Assembly: GCF_000621325.1 (NCBI RefSeq)
Contig: NZ_KK211257.1
Location: forward strand, 24,793 to 88,792
Direction of reading: 5' to 3'
DNA: 64,000 nt
From: Thiothrix lacustris DSM 21227
GTDB lineage: Bacteria; Pseudomonadota; Gammaproteobacteria; Thiotrichales; Thiotrichaceae
The position numbers were made by a program, and so were the translations under genes. Shown piece by piece: positions 12,335-21,555 of this stretch (position 1 is its first letter; every line of letters starts with the position of its first letter). The notes beneath the pieces were generated by a model, which was given only the letters and a program-made list of their open reading frames with translations, was not told the DNA's origin and did not search any database.

Positions 12335-12622
12335 ATGAACGATTTGGTAGCACGTACTTATTGTGTTGTGCCCTCGGAAGTGCTGAAGGCATTATTGTTT
12401 GCAGGCATTGGTGGCGGTATTTTTCTCAGCATCGCTCGACTAGCGGGTATGAATATACCCTCCGCTGTGATGATCGGCCTGATTGGATTTTTCTTGGCTG
12501 GGGCTATGTTAGCGTCTCACCGTTTGTCCATTTTGCGCAAACCGGGGCTTGTTTTGTTGGGTGGTGTTATCTCCATTATGGTAACGGTGCACTTGCAGGA
12601 TGCTATTCTCCGTATTATTTAA
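12335..12622 (+). CDS. Small hydrophobic protein, unknown function
   Basis: A 95-residue protein with three likely membrane segments (near residues 17-33, 44-60 and 70-90). I do not recognise a family. The start is supported by AGGAG 7 bases upstream. A longer overlapping frame (12298-12690) has no comparable ribosome binding site and no membrane pattern, so I prefer this one. It converges on the universal stress protein gene with 23 bases between them. Confidence 0.6.
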   Translation: MNDLVARTYCVVPSEVLKALLFAGIGGGIFLSIARLAGMNIPSAVMIGLIGFFLAGAMLASHRLSILRKPGLVLLGGVISIMVTVHLQDAILRII

Positions 12623-12645
12623 GCCAAAGAGTACCTCGCACGCCT

Positions 12646-13098
12646 TCAAGAAAGTTGGTGTTTGACTACCAGTACATCACAGTCTGCTGATTTGACAATC
12701 GCGTCCGCTGTCGAACCCAGAAATCCGAGAAAGCCTTTTTTACCGCTGTGGGCAATCACGATGAGGTCAATTTGCTTGTGGTTGGCAAACTCTAGGATGG
12801 TACTGGTGGTAAAACCTTCTTTTATCGTTTGTTCAACGTTGAGTGGCAGCGAAAAGGGTGTTGTCAGTGTCTGCATTTTCTTGCGGGCATTACGGAGCTG
12901 CTGTTGATGTAGTTCTTCGTTCATGATTAGGCTGGAGGGTTCACCAAAAGGCTCTGCTCCTAGCGGTATATTTTCGACTACATGTAACAGTGTGAGGCGG
13001 GCACCGTAGTGTTCTGCCAATTCGCGCGCACGCTGGATCACAGGGTTGCTACTATCGGACAAATCAATGGGTGCAAGTATGTGTTGATAATTGAACAT
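12646..13098 (-). CDS. Universal stress protein, UspA family
   Basis: A 150-residue single Usp domain. It starts with the typical strand YQHILAPIDLSD, followed by LLHVVE after the first helix, and ends with DLIVIAHSGKKGFLGFLGST and CDVLVVK. The glycine-rich G-x2-G...GS/T loop that binds ATP in one subgroup is recognisable but short. Usp proteins act in the cytoplasm under starvation and other stress; the precise role varies. GGAG lies close before the ATG on the minus strand. Confidence 0.93.
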   Translation of the reverse strand: MFNYQHILAPIDLSDSSNPVIQRARELAEHYGARLTLLHVVENIPLGAEPFGEPSSLIMNEELHQQQLRNARKKMQTLTTPFSLPLNVEQTIKEGFTTSTILEFANHKQIDLIVIAHSGKKGFLGFLGSTADAIVKSADCDVLVVKHQLS

Positions 13099-13221
13099 GG
13101 CTATATTCTCCTTTACAGATTTTTGCCTGATATCAGTATTATTTTAGTCTAGCTGATAGCAGAAGTGGGAAGTTTGAGCTATATCTGTAATTACCCTGAT
13201 TGCTGTGTCGAAGGAGTGTCT

Positions 13222-13422
13222 GTGTTTAAGTGGTTTGTTAGTAGTGTTACCGATATTCTGATTGCGTTTACGTTGGCGACGTTGTTGTTGCTGTATGGTG
13301 CGATGAGTCATCCCGAGATGTTTCCGCAGCGTTTTTTCCAGTATTGGACGTTGACTAGCCCTCATTCTGTAGCAGAACCACCTTCCCAGCAGATTTCTGC
13401 AGCTGCACAGGTGCAACGCTAA
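13222..13422 (+). CDS. Small single-pass membrane protein, unknown
   Basis: A 66-residue frame starting with GTG at 13222, preceded by AAGGAG six bases upstream. One clear membrane segment (ILIAFTLATLLLLYGAM, about residues 11-28) is followed by a polar tail. An in-frame ATG at 13165 would add 19 residues including three Cys but has no ribosome binding site. I recognise no family. It lies between the divergent stress protein gene and rnpB. Confidence 0.5.
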   Translation: MFKWFVSSVTDILIAFTLATLLLLYGAMSHPEMFPQRFFQYWTLTSPHSVAEPPSQQISAAAQVQR

Positions 13423-13446
13423 CCTTTATCTGTTATGTTGCGCTCC

Positions 13447-13797
<351 letters not shown>

Positions 13798-13976
13798 ACT
13801 TTTTATTTGCCATTACTATAATTTATTAAAAAAATGGCAATTTAGGTATTAATCCACGTTCTAGCTCTAGCATATTAACTCATTGTTTATCATAAAAATG
13901 CTGAATTTTAATTAGTCTATTCATCTTGTTTTCACTATCGCTTATTTTATTTAAAGTCATTTCTCCCCTGATTTTA

Positions 13977-14005
13977 TTGACAGAGTGGGGATGTCTGCCT
14001 ATATT
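13977..14005 (+). promoter_or_regulatory. Pmra: sigma-70 promoter of the dcw cluster
   Basis: TTGACA (13977-13982), 17-base spacer, TATATT (14000-14005). The -35 box is perfect and the -10 box differs from consensus by one base. It is 67 bases upstream of mraZ and just before the MraZ boxes. Confidence 0.85.
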
Positions 14006-14014
14006 TCTTCGTAA

Positions 14015-14044
14015 GTGGAGAAAAATGGAGAAAAGTAGAGAGTT
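14015..14044 (+). promoter_or_regulatory. MraZ operator, three 10-bp direct repeats
   Basis: GTGGAGAAAA (14015), ATGGAGAAAA (14025) and GTAGAGAGTT (14035) repeat with an exact 10-base period, one turn of the helix. MraZ is known to repress its own promoter through TGGGn-type direct repeats with this period. The boxes start where transcription from Pmra would begin, which suits repression. Confidence 0.8.
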
Positions 14045-14071
14045 TTCCCATTTTAAGTGGAATAGGGCAAT

Positions 14072-14527
14072 ATGTTTCGTGGTATTTCGAGTGTATCAAT
14101 CGACGCTAAAGGCAGATTTGCCATGCCAGCTAAATACCGTGAGGATCTTTTGGAAAATTCTGGCGGTCAGATTGTTATCACTGTCGATCACACGGACAAA
14201 TGCTTGCTCATTTATCCCATGGGTCAGTGGCTGACAGTAGAAAAAAATCTCATGGTGCTTCCTAATATAAATCGCAAGGTGCGCAATATGCAGCGCCTTA
14301 TCCTAGGTCATGCGGCAGAACTGGAGCTTGATGCACAAGGACGAATTTTACTTCCAGTCTTATTACGTGAGTATGCCGGTCTTGATAAGAGAGCCGTGTT
14401 GGTAGGACAGGCAAACAAATTGGAATTGTGGGATGCCGAGATTTGGGCGGCTGCACGTGCATCTTGGTTGCTGGAAGCTCAGGATGATGATGAAGCCCAT
14501 GACTTTTTAAATCAGGTGTCCCTATAA
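14072..14527 (+). CDS. mraZ: Transcriptional regulator MraZ
   Basis: A 151-residue protein with two tandem SpoVT/AbrB-like halves, each carrying the DxxxR signature: SIDAKGRFAMPAKYR near residue 10 and LDAQGRILLPVLLREY near residue 90. Length is normal. MraZ forms a ring and represses the dcw operon by binding repeats at its own promoter, which are visible here. AGGG lies 5 bases before the ATG. First gene of the dcw chain; the next gene follows after 12 bases. Confidence 0.97.
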   Translation: MFRGISSVSIDAKGRFAMPAKYREDLLENSGGQIVITVDHTDKCLLIYPMGQWLTVEKNLMVLPNINRKVRNMQRLILGHAAELELDAQGRILLPVLLREYAGLDKRAVLVGQANKLELWDAEIWAAARASWLLEAQDDDEAHDFLNQVSL

Positions 14528-14539
14528 GGACTATATATA

Positions 14540-15478
14540 GTGATTGATCCGCTGTGGAAACATGACACGGTATTATTGCCAGAGGCAGTGTCAGCTTTAA
14601 ATATTCAAAGTGCGGGCGTTTACGTCGATGGTACTTACGGCCGAGGAGGGCATTCTGCTCTGATTTTGGAGTATCTCGGTGTGAATGGCCGTTTGATCGT
14701 GATCGATAAAGACCCGGTCGCGATCGAACATGCTCGTCAACGTTATGCAGATGATCCGCGCGTTCATGTGTGGCATGGTTCGTTTAGAGATTTTCCAGAA
14801 GCACTCATTGATGCCGGTATTAATGAGAAAATTCAAGGCATCTTGCTGGATCTTGGTGTTTCTTCCCCGCAATTAGATGATGCTGAACGTGGCTTTAGCT
14901 TTATGCGTGAAGGGCTGCTGGATATGAGAATGGATACTTCTCGGGGTGAAAGCGCGGCGCAGTGGTTAAATCAGGCAGATGAGGCCGCTATCGTCGATGT
15001 GCTGTGGCGTTATGGTGAAGAGCGTTTCTCTCGCCAAATAGCGAAGGAAATTGTGCGGGTGCGTACACAAAATCCATTACAAACCACCACACAGCTAGCA
15101 GACTTGATTGCGAGTGTTATACGTAAACGTGAACCTGGCAAAAACCCCGCTACGCGTAGTTTTCAGGCTATTCGTATCAAAGTAAACCAAGAACTTGATG
15201 ATGTTGAGGCGTGCTTACAGCAAACCCTTGAATACCTTGCTCCTGAAGGACGCTTGGTTGTTATTAGCTTCCACTCATTGGAAGATCGCATTGTGAAGCA
15301 CTTTTTTCGCGATGTGTCTTCACCGCCGCGCTTGCCTAAAGGCTTGCCGGTGATGCCCACCTTTTTTCAGCCCCCTATGCAATTAGTCGGTAAGGCACAA
15401 CGTGCTTCTGATGCAGAGGTATCCGGTAATGTCCGTTCTCGTAGTGCTATCATGCGAGTAGGGGAGCGTACTGCATGA
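14540..15478 (+). CDS. rsmH: 16S rRNA m4C1402 methyltransferase RsmH (MraW)
   Basis: A 312-residue SAM methyltransferase that adds the N4-methyl group to C1402 in the ribosomal P site. Landmarks are VYVDGTYGRGGHSALIL (SAM-binding loop) near residue 30, LLDLGVSSPQLDDAERGFSF near residue 107, RSFQAIRIKVNQEL and VISFHSLEDRIVKHFF. Length is typical. The start codon is GTG, with AAGGA upstream. Its stop overlaps the ftsL start by four bases. Confidence 0.97.
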   Translation: MIDPLWKHDTVLLPEAVSALNIQSAGVYVDGTYGRGGHSALILEYLGVNGRLIVIDKDPVAIEHARQRYADDPRVHVWHGSFRDFPEALIDAGINEKIQGILLDLGVSSPQLDDAERGFSFMREGLLDMRMDTSRGESAAQWLNQADEAAIVDVLWRYGEERFSRQIAKEIVRVRTQNPLQTTTQLADLIASVIRKREPGKNPATRSFQAIRIKVNQELDDVEACLQQTLEYLAPEGRLVVISFHSLEDRIVKHFFRDVSSPPRLPKGLPVMPTFFQPPMQLVGKAQRASDAEVSGNVRSRSAIMRVGERTA

Positions 15479-15747
15479 GTCGTGGCCGTTTACTAGGCTT
15501 GTTACTGTTGTATTTATTGGTTATTGGAATGTCATTGCTGGTTGTTACCAATCGACATCATTCGCGTGAGTTATTTGCAGAGTTACAGCATCTAGAAAAA
15601 GAGCGGGATGAGTTAAGCGCTGATTGGAGTCGATTGAAGTTGGAGCAAAGCACGCTATTGAATCAGGTGCATGTAGAAAACCGTTCTAAAGAGGTGCTGA
15701 ATATGCAAAAACCCTCCGCCGATAATATTAAGGTAATACGCGAGTGA
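15475..15747 (+). CDS. ftsL: Cell division protein FtsL
   Basis: A 90-residue bitopic protein: short cytoplasmic N-terminus, one membrane segment (LLGLLLLYLLVIGMSLLVV, residues 5-24), then a periplasmic heptad-type coiled coil with Leu at regular spacing. Size, topology and position between rsmH and ftsI identify it; the sequence itself is weakly conserved in the family. FtsL joins FtsB and FtsQ and helps activate FtsWI at the septum. ATGA overlap upstream and GTGA overlap downstream indicate translational coupling. Confidence 0.92.
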   Translation: MSRGRLLGLLLLYLLVIGMSLLVVTNRHHSRELFAELQHLEKERDELSADWSRLKLEQSTLLNQVHVENRSKEVLNMQKPSADNIKVIRE

Positions 15748-17591
15748 AGCGCAGACAATTGAAGTCACCTATTTTTCAGGGTAGGCGTTTATTCCTGATG
15801 CTGGCATTGTTGGTGGTGATTGGTATTTTGATGTTGCGTGCTGCATGGCTGGAGGTTTTTCAGCAGGAATGGCTGCAACAGCAAGCAGATAAACGCCAAA
15901 TGCGTGTCGTTACTGTGCCCGCTTACCGTGGCATGATCACAGACCGTAATGGCGAGCCGATGGCGATTAGCTCGCCTGTTTCATCATTGTGGTGTAATCC
16001 ACAAGACCTGTTGAAGGCTCAAGAAGATTTACGCCATCAAGCGGCTCAAATACTGGGTGATGCACCCTCTACACAAGCGAAGGCTTCCGAGCAAGAAGCT
16101 TACGCGATTGCCCGAGGCGAGCGAGAAGTCGCTGCTGAAAAGTTGGCTAAGTTGGATGAGGGTTTACGCCATATTGAGCAAGAATTGGAAATGCAGCCCG
16201 GTGAACTAGAACAAAAATTGACTGAGGCTAGTGACAAGCAATTTTTCTATCTAGGACGGCAACTTTCTTTGGAATCCGCTCAGGCTATTCTCGATTTGGA
16301 TTTGCCCGGCGTTGCGGTAACGCGTGAATATCGCCGTTATTACCCATTGGCTGAAACAGCGGGTCATGTAGTGGGTATGACCAATATTGATGGCGGTGGT
16401 ATTGAGGGCATTGAAAAAGCTCGCAATGAGCAACTGGCAGGAAAAAATGGCAAGACGCGCGTCGTGCGCGACGCTAAAGGTAAGCTGGTTGAAAGTGTTA
16501 TCAGTATGGAAGAGGTGCAGCCTGGGCAGGATGTACAGCTGAGTATTGACCGTCGCATTCAATATCTGGCGTACAAAGAGTTAAAAACCCAAGTATCACT
16601 ATTAAATGCCAAGGCGGGTTCTGTGGTTGTGCTGGATGCACATACCGGTGAAATACTGGCAATGGCGAATGTGCCATCATTCAACCCTAATAACCGTAAA
16701 GAGCTGAAACCTTCTCTCTACCGTAATCGTGCTGTAACGGATAAGTCGGAACCGGGTTCTACCATTAAGCCTTTGACGATTGCTGCTGCATTGGAGGCGC
16801 GTGTTATCGGGCCTGATGTGGAGATTAATACTTCACCGGGTGTAATCAATTTTGGTAAATATCGCGTCAAAGATCCTAAAGATTACGGTTCGATTAGTTT
16901 GCCGACATTATTGGCAAAATCCAGCAACGTTGGTGCTAGCAGGGTGGCACTACTGATGAATGCACGTGATCAGTGGATGTTCCTCAGTCGTGTGGGCTTT
17001 GGGCGTGTACCCAATGCAGGCTTTTCAGGGGAAACGGCAGGCCAACTTGGTAGCTATACACAATGGGGAAAGGTTGATCGTGCTTCTCATGGTTATGGCT
17101 ATGGTTTGTCATCCAGTTTATTGCAAATTACCCATGCTTACACGCCGTTCGCTGCCAATGGTGTGCTGATGCCGGTCTCTATCTATAAGTTGGATCAGCC
17201 TAATATGGGGCAACAGGTAATGAGCCCAGACACAGCACGTTCTGTGTTACGTATGATGGAAGCGGTGGTGCAGAAAGGCGGAACGGGTGAAAAGGCTATG
17301 GTAGAGGGTTACCGTATCGCGGGTAAAACGGGCACTGCTTATAAATATATTGATGGTAAGTACCGTGATGACCGTTACCTGACCAGCTTTATTGGGGTTG
17401 CACCGGCCAGCAATCCGCGTTTAGTCGTCGCGGTACAGATTGATGAACCAAAAGTTGATGACAGTGGTGGACGTGCTGCTGCCCCCGTCTTTTCCAAAGT
17501 GATGGCAGAAGCGCTGCGGTTGCTGGATGTGCCACCTGATAATTTGCCTAATGAAAAACAAGCAGCAGTCAAGACTGGAGGCGCAACATGA
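15744..17591 (+). CDS. ftsI: Septal peptidoglycan transpeptidase FtsI (PBP3)
   Basis: A 615-residue class B penicillin-binding protein. One N-terminal membrane segment (residues 16-34), a non-catalytic pedestal with RGMITDRNGEPMA, then the transpeptidase domain: serine motif SEPGSTIKPL near residue 336, SSN in KSSNVGAS near residue 394, and KTG in AGKTGTAYKY near residue 528. E. coli FtsI is 588 residues; here the pedestal carries about 40 extra, charged and probably helical residues between WCNPQDL and FFYLGRQ (about residues 90-167, 77 residues against about 37). GTG start overlapping the ftsL stop. It cross-links septal peptidoglycan with FtsW. Confidence 0.97.
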   Translation: MKRRQLKSPIFQGRRLFLMLALLVVIGILMLRAAWLEVFQQEWLQQQADKRQMRVVTVPAYRGMITDRNGEPMAISSPVSSLWCNPQDLLKAQEDLRHQAAQILGDAPSTQAKASEQEAYAIARGEREVAAEKLAKLDEGLRHIEQELEMQPGELEQKLTEASDKQFFYLGRQLSLESAQAILDLDLPGVAVTREYRRYYPLAETAGHVVGMTNIDGGGIEGIEKARNEQLAGKNGKTRVVRDAKGKLVESVISMEEVQPGQDVQLSIDRRIQYLAYKELKTQVSLLNAKAGSVVVLDAHTGEILAMANVPSFNPNNRKELKPSLYRNRAVTDKSEPGSTIKPLTIAAALEARVIGPDVEINTSPGVINFGKYRVKDPKDYGSISLPTLLAKSSNVGASRVALLMNARDQWMFLSRVGFGRVPNAGFSGETAGQLGSYTQWGKVDRASHGYGYGLSSSLLQITHAYTPFAANGVLMPVSIYKLDQPNMGQQVMSPDTARSVLRMMEAVVQKGGTGEKAMVEGYRIAGKTGTAYKYIDGKYRDDRYLTSFIGVAPASNPRLVVAVQIDEPKVDDSGGRAAAPVFSKVMAEALRLLDVPPDNLPNEKQAAVKTGGAT

Positions 17592-19096
17592 ATCGATCGC
17601 TTTCCCTGCGTACCCTGTTACAGGGTATTGTCGAGTCTGTGCCTGATATTCAGGTGAATGGCCTGACGCTGGATAATCGTCATGTTCAGCCAGGCATGGC
17701 TTTTGTTGCTTTGCGTGGCACACGTCAACATGGCTTGAGTTATGCAGAATCCGCTGTACAGGCAGGGGCGGTCGTCGTGCTGTTTGAGCCAGAAGAAGGT
17801 TTACAACAGCCAGCCTTGTCGGTTGATTTGGTGGCCATACCTTCCTTGCAAGAGCATTTAGGTATGCTCGCTGACCGTTTTAATGCTGCCCCTAGTGCCG
17901 AATTGTTCATGATAGGGGTAACGGGCACGGATGGTAAAACCTCTGTCAGCCATTTTGTTGCAGAAGCGTTGAATGCAGAAACCGTCATGGGTACTCACGC
18001 AACGGCTGTCATCGGTACATTGGGTATTGGTATGCCAGGTGCTTTGCGGCCTGCCACCCATACCACGCCGGATGCGCTGACTGTTCATGCCTTATTGCGT
18101 GACTTACGGGACACAGGCTTTGATGCGGTAGCGATGGAAGTATCCTCCCATGCGTTGGATCAGGGTAGGGTTAACGGTATCCGTTTTGATGTGGCAGTCT
18201 TGACCAATTTGACCCGTGATCATCTGGATTATCACGGCACTGTCGAAGCCTATGCAGAAGCCAAACGTAAGCTGTTTCATTGGCCTGACCTGAAAACCGT
18301 GGTGCTAAACTTGGATGATGCGTTCGGGCTGCGTTTAGCAGGTGAATTATCCGCTCAGTCTATTCATGTCATCGGTTACGGTGTTGGTAAGGTTGAGGAT
18401 TACCCTGCGGGTACGTTGGTGGCCACAGCTCCAGTTTTTGATCATGTGGGTATTCGTGCCACTGTGAGTGGTGCTCAGGGTGAGGGTACTCTGCAAGCGC
18501 CGGTGTTAGGGCAGTTTAATTTGCATAATCTACTGGCTGCCTTAGGCGTGTTATTGGCGAAAGGCTTGCAATGGTCGGATGCTTTGCAGCGTTTGCAACA
18601 CGTTTGGGTTGTGCCGGGGCGTATGGAGCGGGTTGCATCGACTGTGCGCGGCGAACAGCCGTTAGTGGTGGTGGATTATGCGCATACACCCGGTGCGTTG
18701 CAGCAAGTGTTGAAAGCGGTGCGGGTGCATACACGGGGGCGATTACTGTGTGTTTTCGGTTGCGGTGGTGACCGCGATAGGGGGAAACGTCCCCTCATGG
18801 CAAAAATAGCAGAATCTGATGCTGACGTAGTGATCATAACCGACGATAATCCGCGCTCGGAAAATCCGCAGCAGATATTTGAGGACATTATGCAAGGCAT
18901 CAATAATAAAGTGGGCGTGACAGTAGAGCATGACCGTGCACAAGCGATTCGCTTAGCTATTCGGCAGGCACAACCCGGTGATACGGTATTAATTGCCGGT
19001 AAGGGACACGAAACCGTACAAATTTTAGCACACGGTACTGTGCCGTTTGATGATCGCATTCAGGCAGCGCAAGCCTTGCAGGAGTGTGGTGTATGA
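17588..19096 (+). CDS. murE: UDP-MurNAc-L-Ala-D-Glu:meso-DAP ligase MurE
   Basis: A 502-residue Mur ligase that adds meso-diaminopimelate to the peptidoglycan precursor in the cytoplasm. N-terminal substrate domain with LTLDNRHVQPGMAFVALRG, P-loop GVTGTDGKTSVSHF near residue 115, MEVSSHALDQGRV, and the C-terminal DDNPRSENPQQIF near residue 420. The DNPR motif contacts DAP and marks the Gram-negative, DAP-adding type rather than the lysine type. It overlaps ftsI by four bases and murF by four bases. Confidence 0.97.
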   Translation: MNRSLSLRTLLQGIVESVPDIQVNGLTLDNRHVQPGMAFVALRGTRQHGLSYAESAVQAGAVVVLFEPEEGLQQPALSVDLVAIPSLQEHLGMLADRFNAAPSAELFMIGVTGTDGKTSVSHFVAEALNAETVMGTHATAVIGTLGIGMPGALRPATHTTPDALTVHALLRDLRDTGFDAVAMEVSSHALDQGRVNGIRFDVAVLTNLTRDHLDYHGTVEAYAEAKRKLFHWPDLKTVVLNLDDAFGLRLAGELSAQSIHVIGYGVGKVEDYPAGTLVATAPVFDHVGIRATVSGAQGEGTLQAPVLGQFNLHNLLAALGVLLAKGLQWSDALQRLQHVWVVPGRMERVASTVRGEQPLVVVDYAHTPGALQQVLKAVRVHTRGRLLCVFGCGGDRDRGKRPLMAKIAESDADVVIITDDNPRSENPQQIFEDIMQGINNKVGVTVEHDRAQAIRLAIRQAQPGDTVLIAGKGHETVQILAHGTVPFDDRIQAAQALQECGV

Positions 19097-20454
19097 CATG
19101 GTTAACGTTGGCAGATATCGCTAGCATGACGGGGGGGACGCTGAATGTTCCCTTTGAGCTTGCTCAGAATGTGCTGCTTGAGCGGGTCGAGCGTGATTCC
19201 CGCGCAGTGCAAGCCGGTGATTTGTTCCTTGCTTTGCAGGGGGAACGTTTCGATGCCCATGATTTTGTGCCGCAAGTGGCTGGTAAGGCCAGTGCGGCTT
19301 TGGTGTCACATGCTGTGGATGCTGATATCCCACAAGTAGTGGTGGACGATGTGCGTTTGGCCTTAGGTAGGCTAGCGGCAGCTTGGCGTCAGCGCTTCCA
19401 GTCTCCGCTGGTTGGCTTGACCGGGAGTAATGGCAAGACCACGTTGAAGGAAATGCTAGCTGCGATTTTGGCGTTGCAAGGGAATACCCTTGCTACTGCC
19501 GGTAATCTGAATAATGACATTGGAATGCCCTTAACCTTGCTGCGTTTGCGCGATACCGATAGGTTCGCTGTGATCGAAATGGGAGCAAATCACTTTGGAG
19601 AGATTGATTACCTTACACAAATCGCTTGCCCGGATGTCGCGATTATTAATAATGCGGGTGCATCACATTTAGAGGGTTTTGGTGATATTGCTGGGGTGTC
19701 TCGCGCTAAAGGTGAAATTTTCAACGGACTTGTTCAGTCAGGTGTAGCTATCATTAATGCAGACGATACGTATGCTGATTATTGGCGTGGGTTGAATCAA
19801 GGTCGTCAGGTGATTAGCTTTGGTTTGGATAATGCGGCGGATGTCCGTGGTGGGAGTGATATTAATACACCCTTCTATTTACAGGTCAATGAGCAAATCC
19901 TTCCAGTTAATCTAAAGTTGCTGGGGCGTCATAATATGCTAAATGCTTTAGCGGCAACGGCAGCAGCACTGGCATTAGGGGTAGAGCTCGATACAGTTCG
20001 TCAAGGGCTGGAATCGCTACAACCTGTTAAAGGGCGTTTAAATCCTAAAGCAGGTAAGCATAGTGGTAGAGTCATTGATGATACTTACAATGCTAACCCT
20101 AGTTCGACAGCGGCTGCGGTGGGTGTTTTAGCGGGCTTACAGGGTAGAAAGATTTTGGTATTGGGTGATATGGGCGAATTAGGTAATACAGGTGAGCAAC
20201 TCCACACCGCGATTGGCCATCAGGCGGCAGCGGCTGGCATTGATGCGCTGTACACCTTGGGTAAATTGAGTGCCAATGCTAGTGTAGCATTTGGTCAGCC
20301 ACAACGGGCTTTTAATGATTTAGAGGCGTTACTGGCATCATTGGATGAGGACTTACAGCCCGGTGATACGGTGTTGGTAAAAGGTTCACGTTCTGCACGG
20401 ATGGAGCGGGTAGTCGATGCCTTGACCACCGTGATTGTGAAGGAGGCCGCGTAA
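19093..20454 (+). CDS. murF: UDP-MurNAc-tripeptide:D-Ala-D-Ala ligase MurF
   Basis: A 453-residue ligase that adds the D-Ala-D-Ala dipeptide, the last cytoplasmic peptide step. P-loop [14 protein letters not shown] near residue 113, [15 protein letters not shown] just after it, [10 protein letters not shown] near residue 157, and the late [15 protein letters not shown]. The start at 19093 is chosen because it forms an ATGA overlap with murE and has AGGAG eight bases upstream; a GTG nine bases earlier overlaps that ribosome binding site. One-base overlap with mraY. Confidence 0.96.
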   Translation: MTWLTLADIASMTGGTLNVPFELAQNVLLERVERDSRAVQAGDLFLALQGERFDAHDFVPQVAGKASAALVSHAVDADIPQVVVDDVRLALGRLAAAWRQRFQSPLVGLTGSNGKTTLKEMLAAILALQGNTLATAGNLNNDIGMPLTLLRLRDTDRFAVIEMGANHFGEIDYLTQIACPDVAIINNAGASHLEGFGDIAGVSRAKGEIFNGLVQSGVAIINADDTYADYWRGLNQGRQVISFGLDNAADVRGGSDINTPFYLQVNEQILPVNLKLLGRHNMLNALAATAAALALGVELDTVRQGLESLQPVKGRLNPKAGKHSGRVIDDTYNANPSSTAAAVGVLAGLQGRKILVLGDMGELGNTGEQLHTAIGHQAAAAGIDALYTLGKLSANASVAFGQPQRAFNDLEALLASLDEDLQPGDTVLVKGSRSARMERVVDALTTVIVKEAA

Positions 20455-21536
20455 TGTTGGTTTGGCTATTTGAATTTCTGAGTGAATACTACCGTGGCTT
20501 CAGTGTCTTTCAGTATTTGACGCTGCGGGCGATTATGGGGTTGTTGACGGCTTTATTTATTGCTTTGTGGACAGGGCCTGGAATGATTCGTGCCCTGACT
20601 CGCTTGAAAATTGGTCAGTATATCCGTGAGGATGGTCCTCAACATCAAATGAAAGCGGGAACACCCACCATGGGTGGTGTCATGATTATTTTGGCCATTG
20701 CAGTCGCTACCTTGCTGTGGGCTGATTTGGATAATCATTACGTGTGGGTGGTGCTATTTGTCACGCTGGGTTTTGGCTTGGTGGGTGGTTTAGATGATTA
20801 CATTAAACTTAAGCATCGCCGTAATCTGGGGCTGACAGCCAAACAGAAATACGTGGGCTTGAGTGTGATCGGGTTCGCCGTGGCTTTCTATTTGTTTTTT
20901 GCTGCGAATACGCCCGCTGAAACGACTTTTTTCCTGCCTGTATTCAAGGAAGCTCATTGGCAGATGGGCTGGTTGTTTATCCCGTGGGTCTATTTGGTCG
21001 TGGTTGGTTCTAGTAATGCAGTGAATCTAACCGATGGGTTGGATGGTTTGGCGATTATGCCGACTATTATGGTGGCAGGTGGTTTGGCTATTTTTGCCTA
21101 TGTCAGTGGTCATGCGACCATTTCCCAATATTTGGGTGTGCCGCGCATAGCAGGTGTGGGTGAGTTAGTCGTATTTTGTGCGGCTATTTTTGGTGCTGGA
21201 TTGGGGTTCTTGTGGTTTAACACGTATCCCGCGCAAGTATTCATGGGCGATGTCGGCGCACTGGCACTGGGTGCGGCGCTTGGTATTGTCGCGGTAGTGG
21301 TGCGTCAGGAAATCGTATTGGCAATCATGGGCGGTGTTTTCGTATTGGAAACACTCTCGGTCATTTTGCAAGTCGGTTACTTTAAGGCAACGGGAGGGAA
21401 GCGGATCTTTCGTATGGCTCCCTTGCATCATCACTACGAGAAAAAGGGCTGGCCTGAGCCACGGGTTATTGTTCGTTTCTGGATCATCACGGTTATTTTG
21501 GTGATGATTGGTTTGGCAACCTTGAAGATTCGCTAA
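20454..21536 (+). CDS. mraY: Phospho-MurNAc-pentapeptide transferase MraY
   Basis: A 360-residue integral membrane enzyme with about ten membrane segments that makes lipid I on undecaprenyl phosphate. Signatures: [19 protein letters not shown] near residue 59, the Asp-rich [10 protein letters not shown] type motif ([17 protein letters not shown]) near residue 110, [14 protein letters not shown] near residue 187, and [19 protein letters not shown] near the end. Length is identical to E. coli MraY. It is followed by murD after 19 bases. Confidence 0.98.
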   Translation: MLVWLFEFLSEYYRGFSVFQYLTLRAIMGLLTALFIALWTGPGMIRALTRLKIGQYIREDGPQHQMKAGTPTMGGVMIILAIAVATLLWADLDNHYVWVVLFVTLGFGLVGGLDDYIKLKHRRNLGLTAKQKYVGLSVIGFAVAFYLFFAANTPAETTFFLPVFKEAHWQMGWLFIPWVYLVVVGSSNAVNLTDGLDGLAIMPTIMVAGGLAIFAYVSGHATISQYLGVPRIAGVGELVVFCAAIFGAGLGFLWFNTYPAQVFMGDVGALALGAALGIVAVVVRQEIVLAIMGGVFVLETLSVILQVGYFKATGGKRIFRMAPLHHHYEKKGWPEPRVIVRFWIITVILVMIGLATLKIR

Positions 21537-21555
21537 GGTGAACGGGTAGGCAAGT

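Noticed and set aside
12298-12690. A 130-codon plus-strand frame overlapping the small membrane protein gene
   Set aside because: The overlapping 95-codon frame has a good ribosome binding site and a clear membrane pattern; this one has neither.
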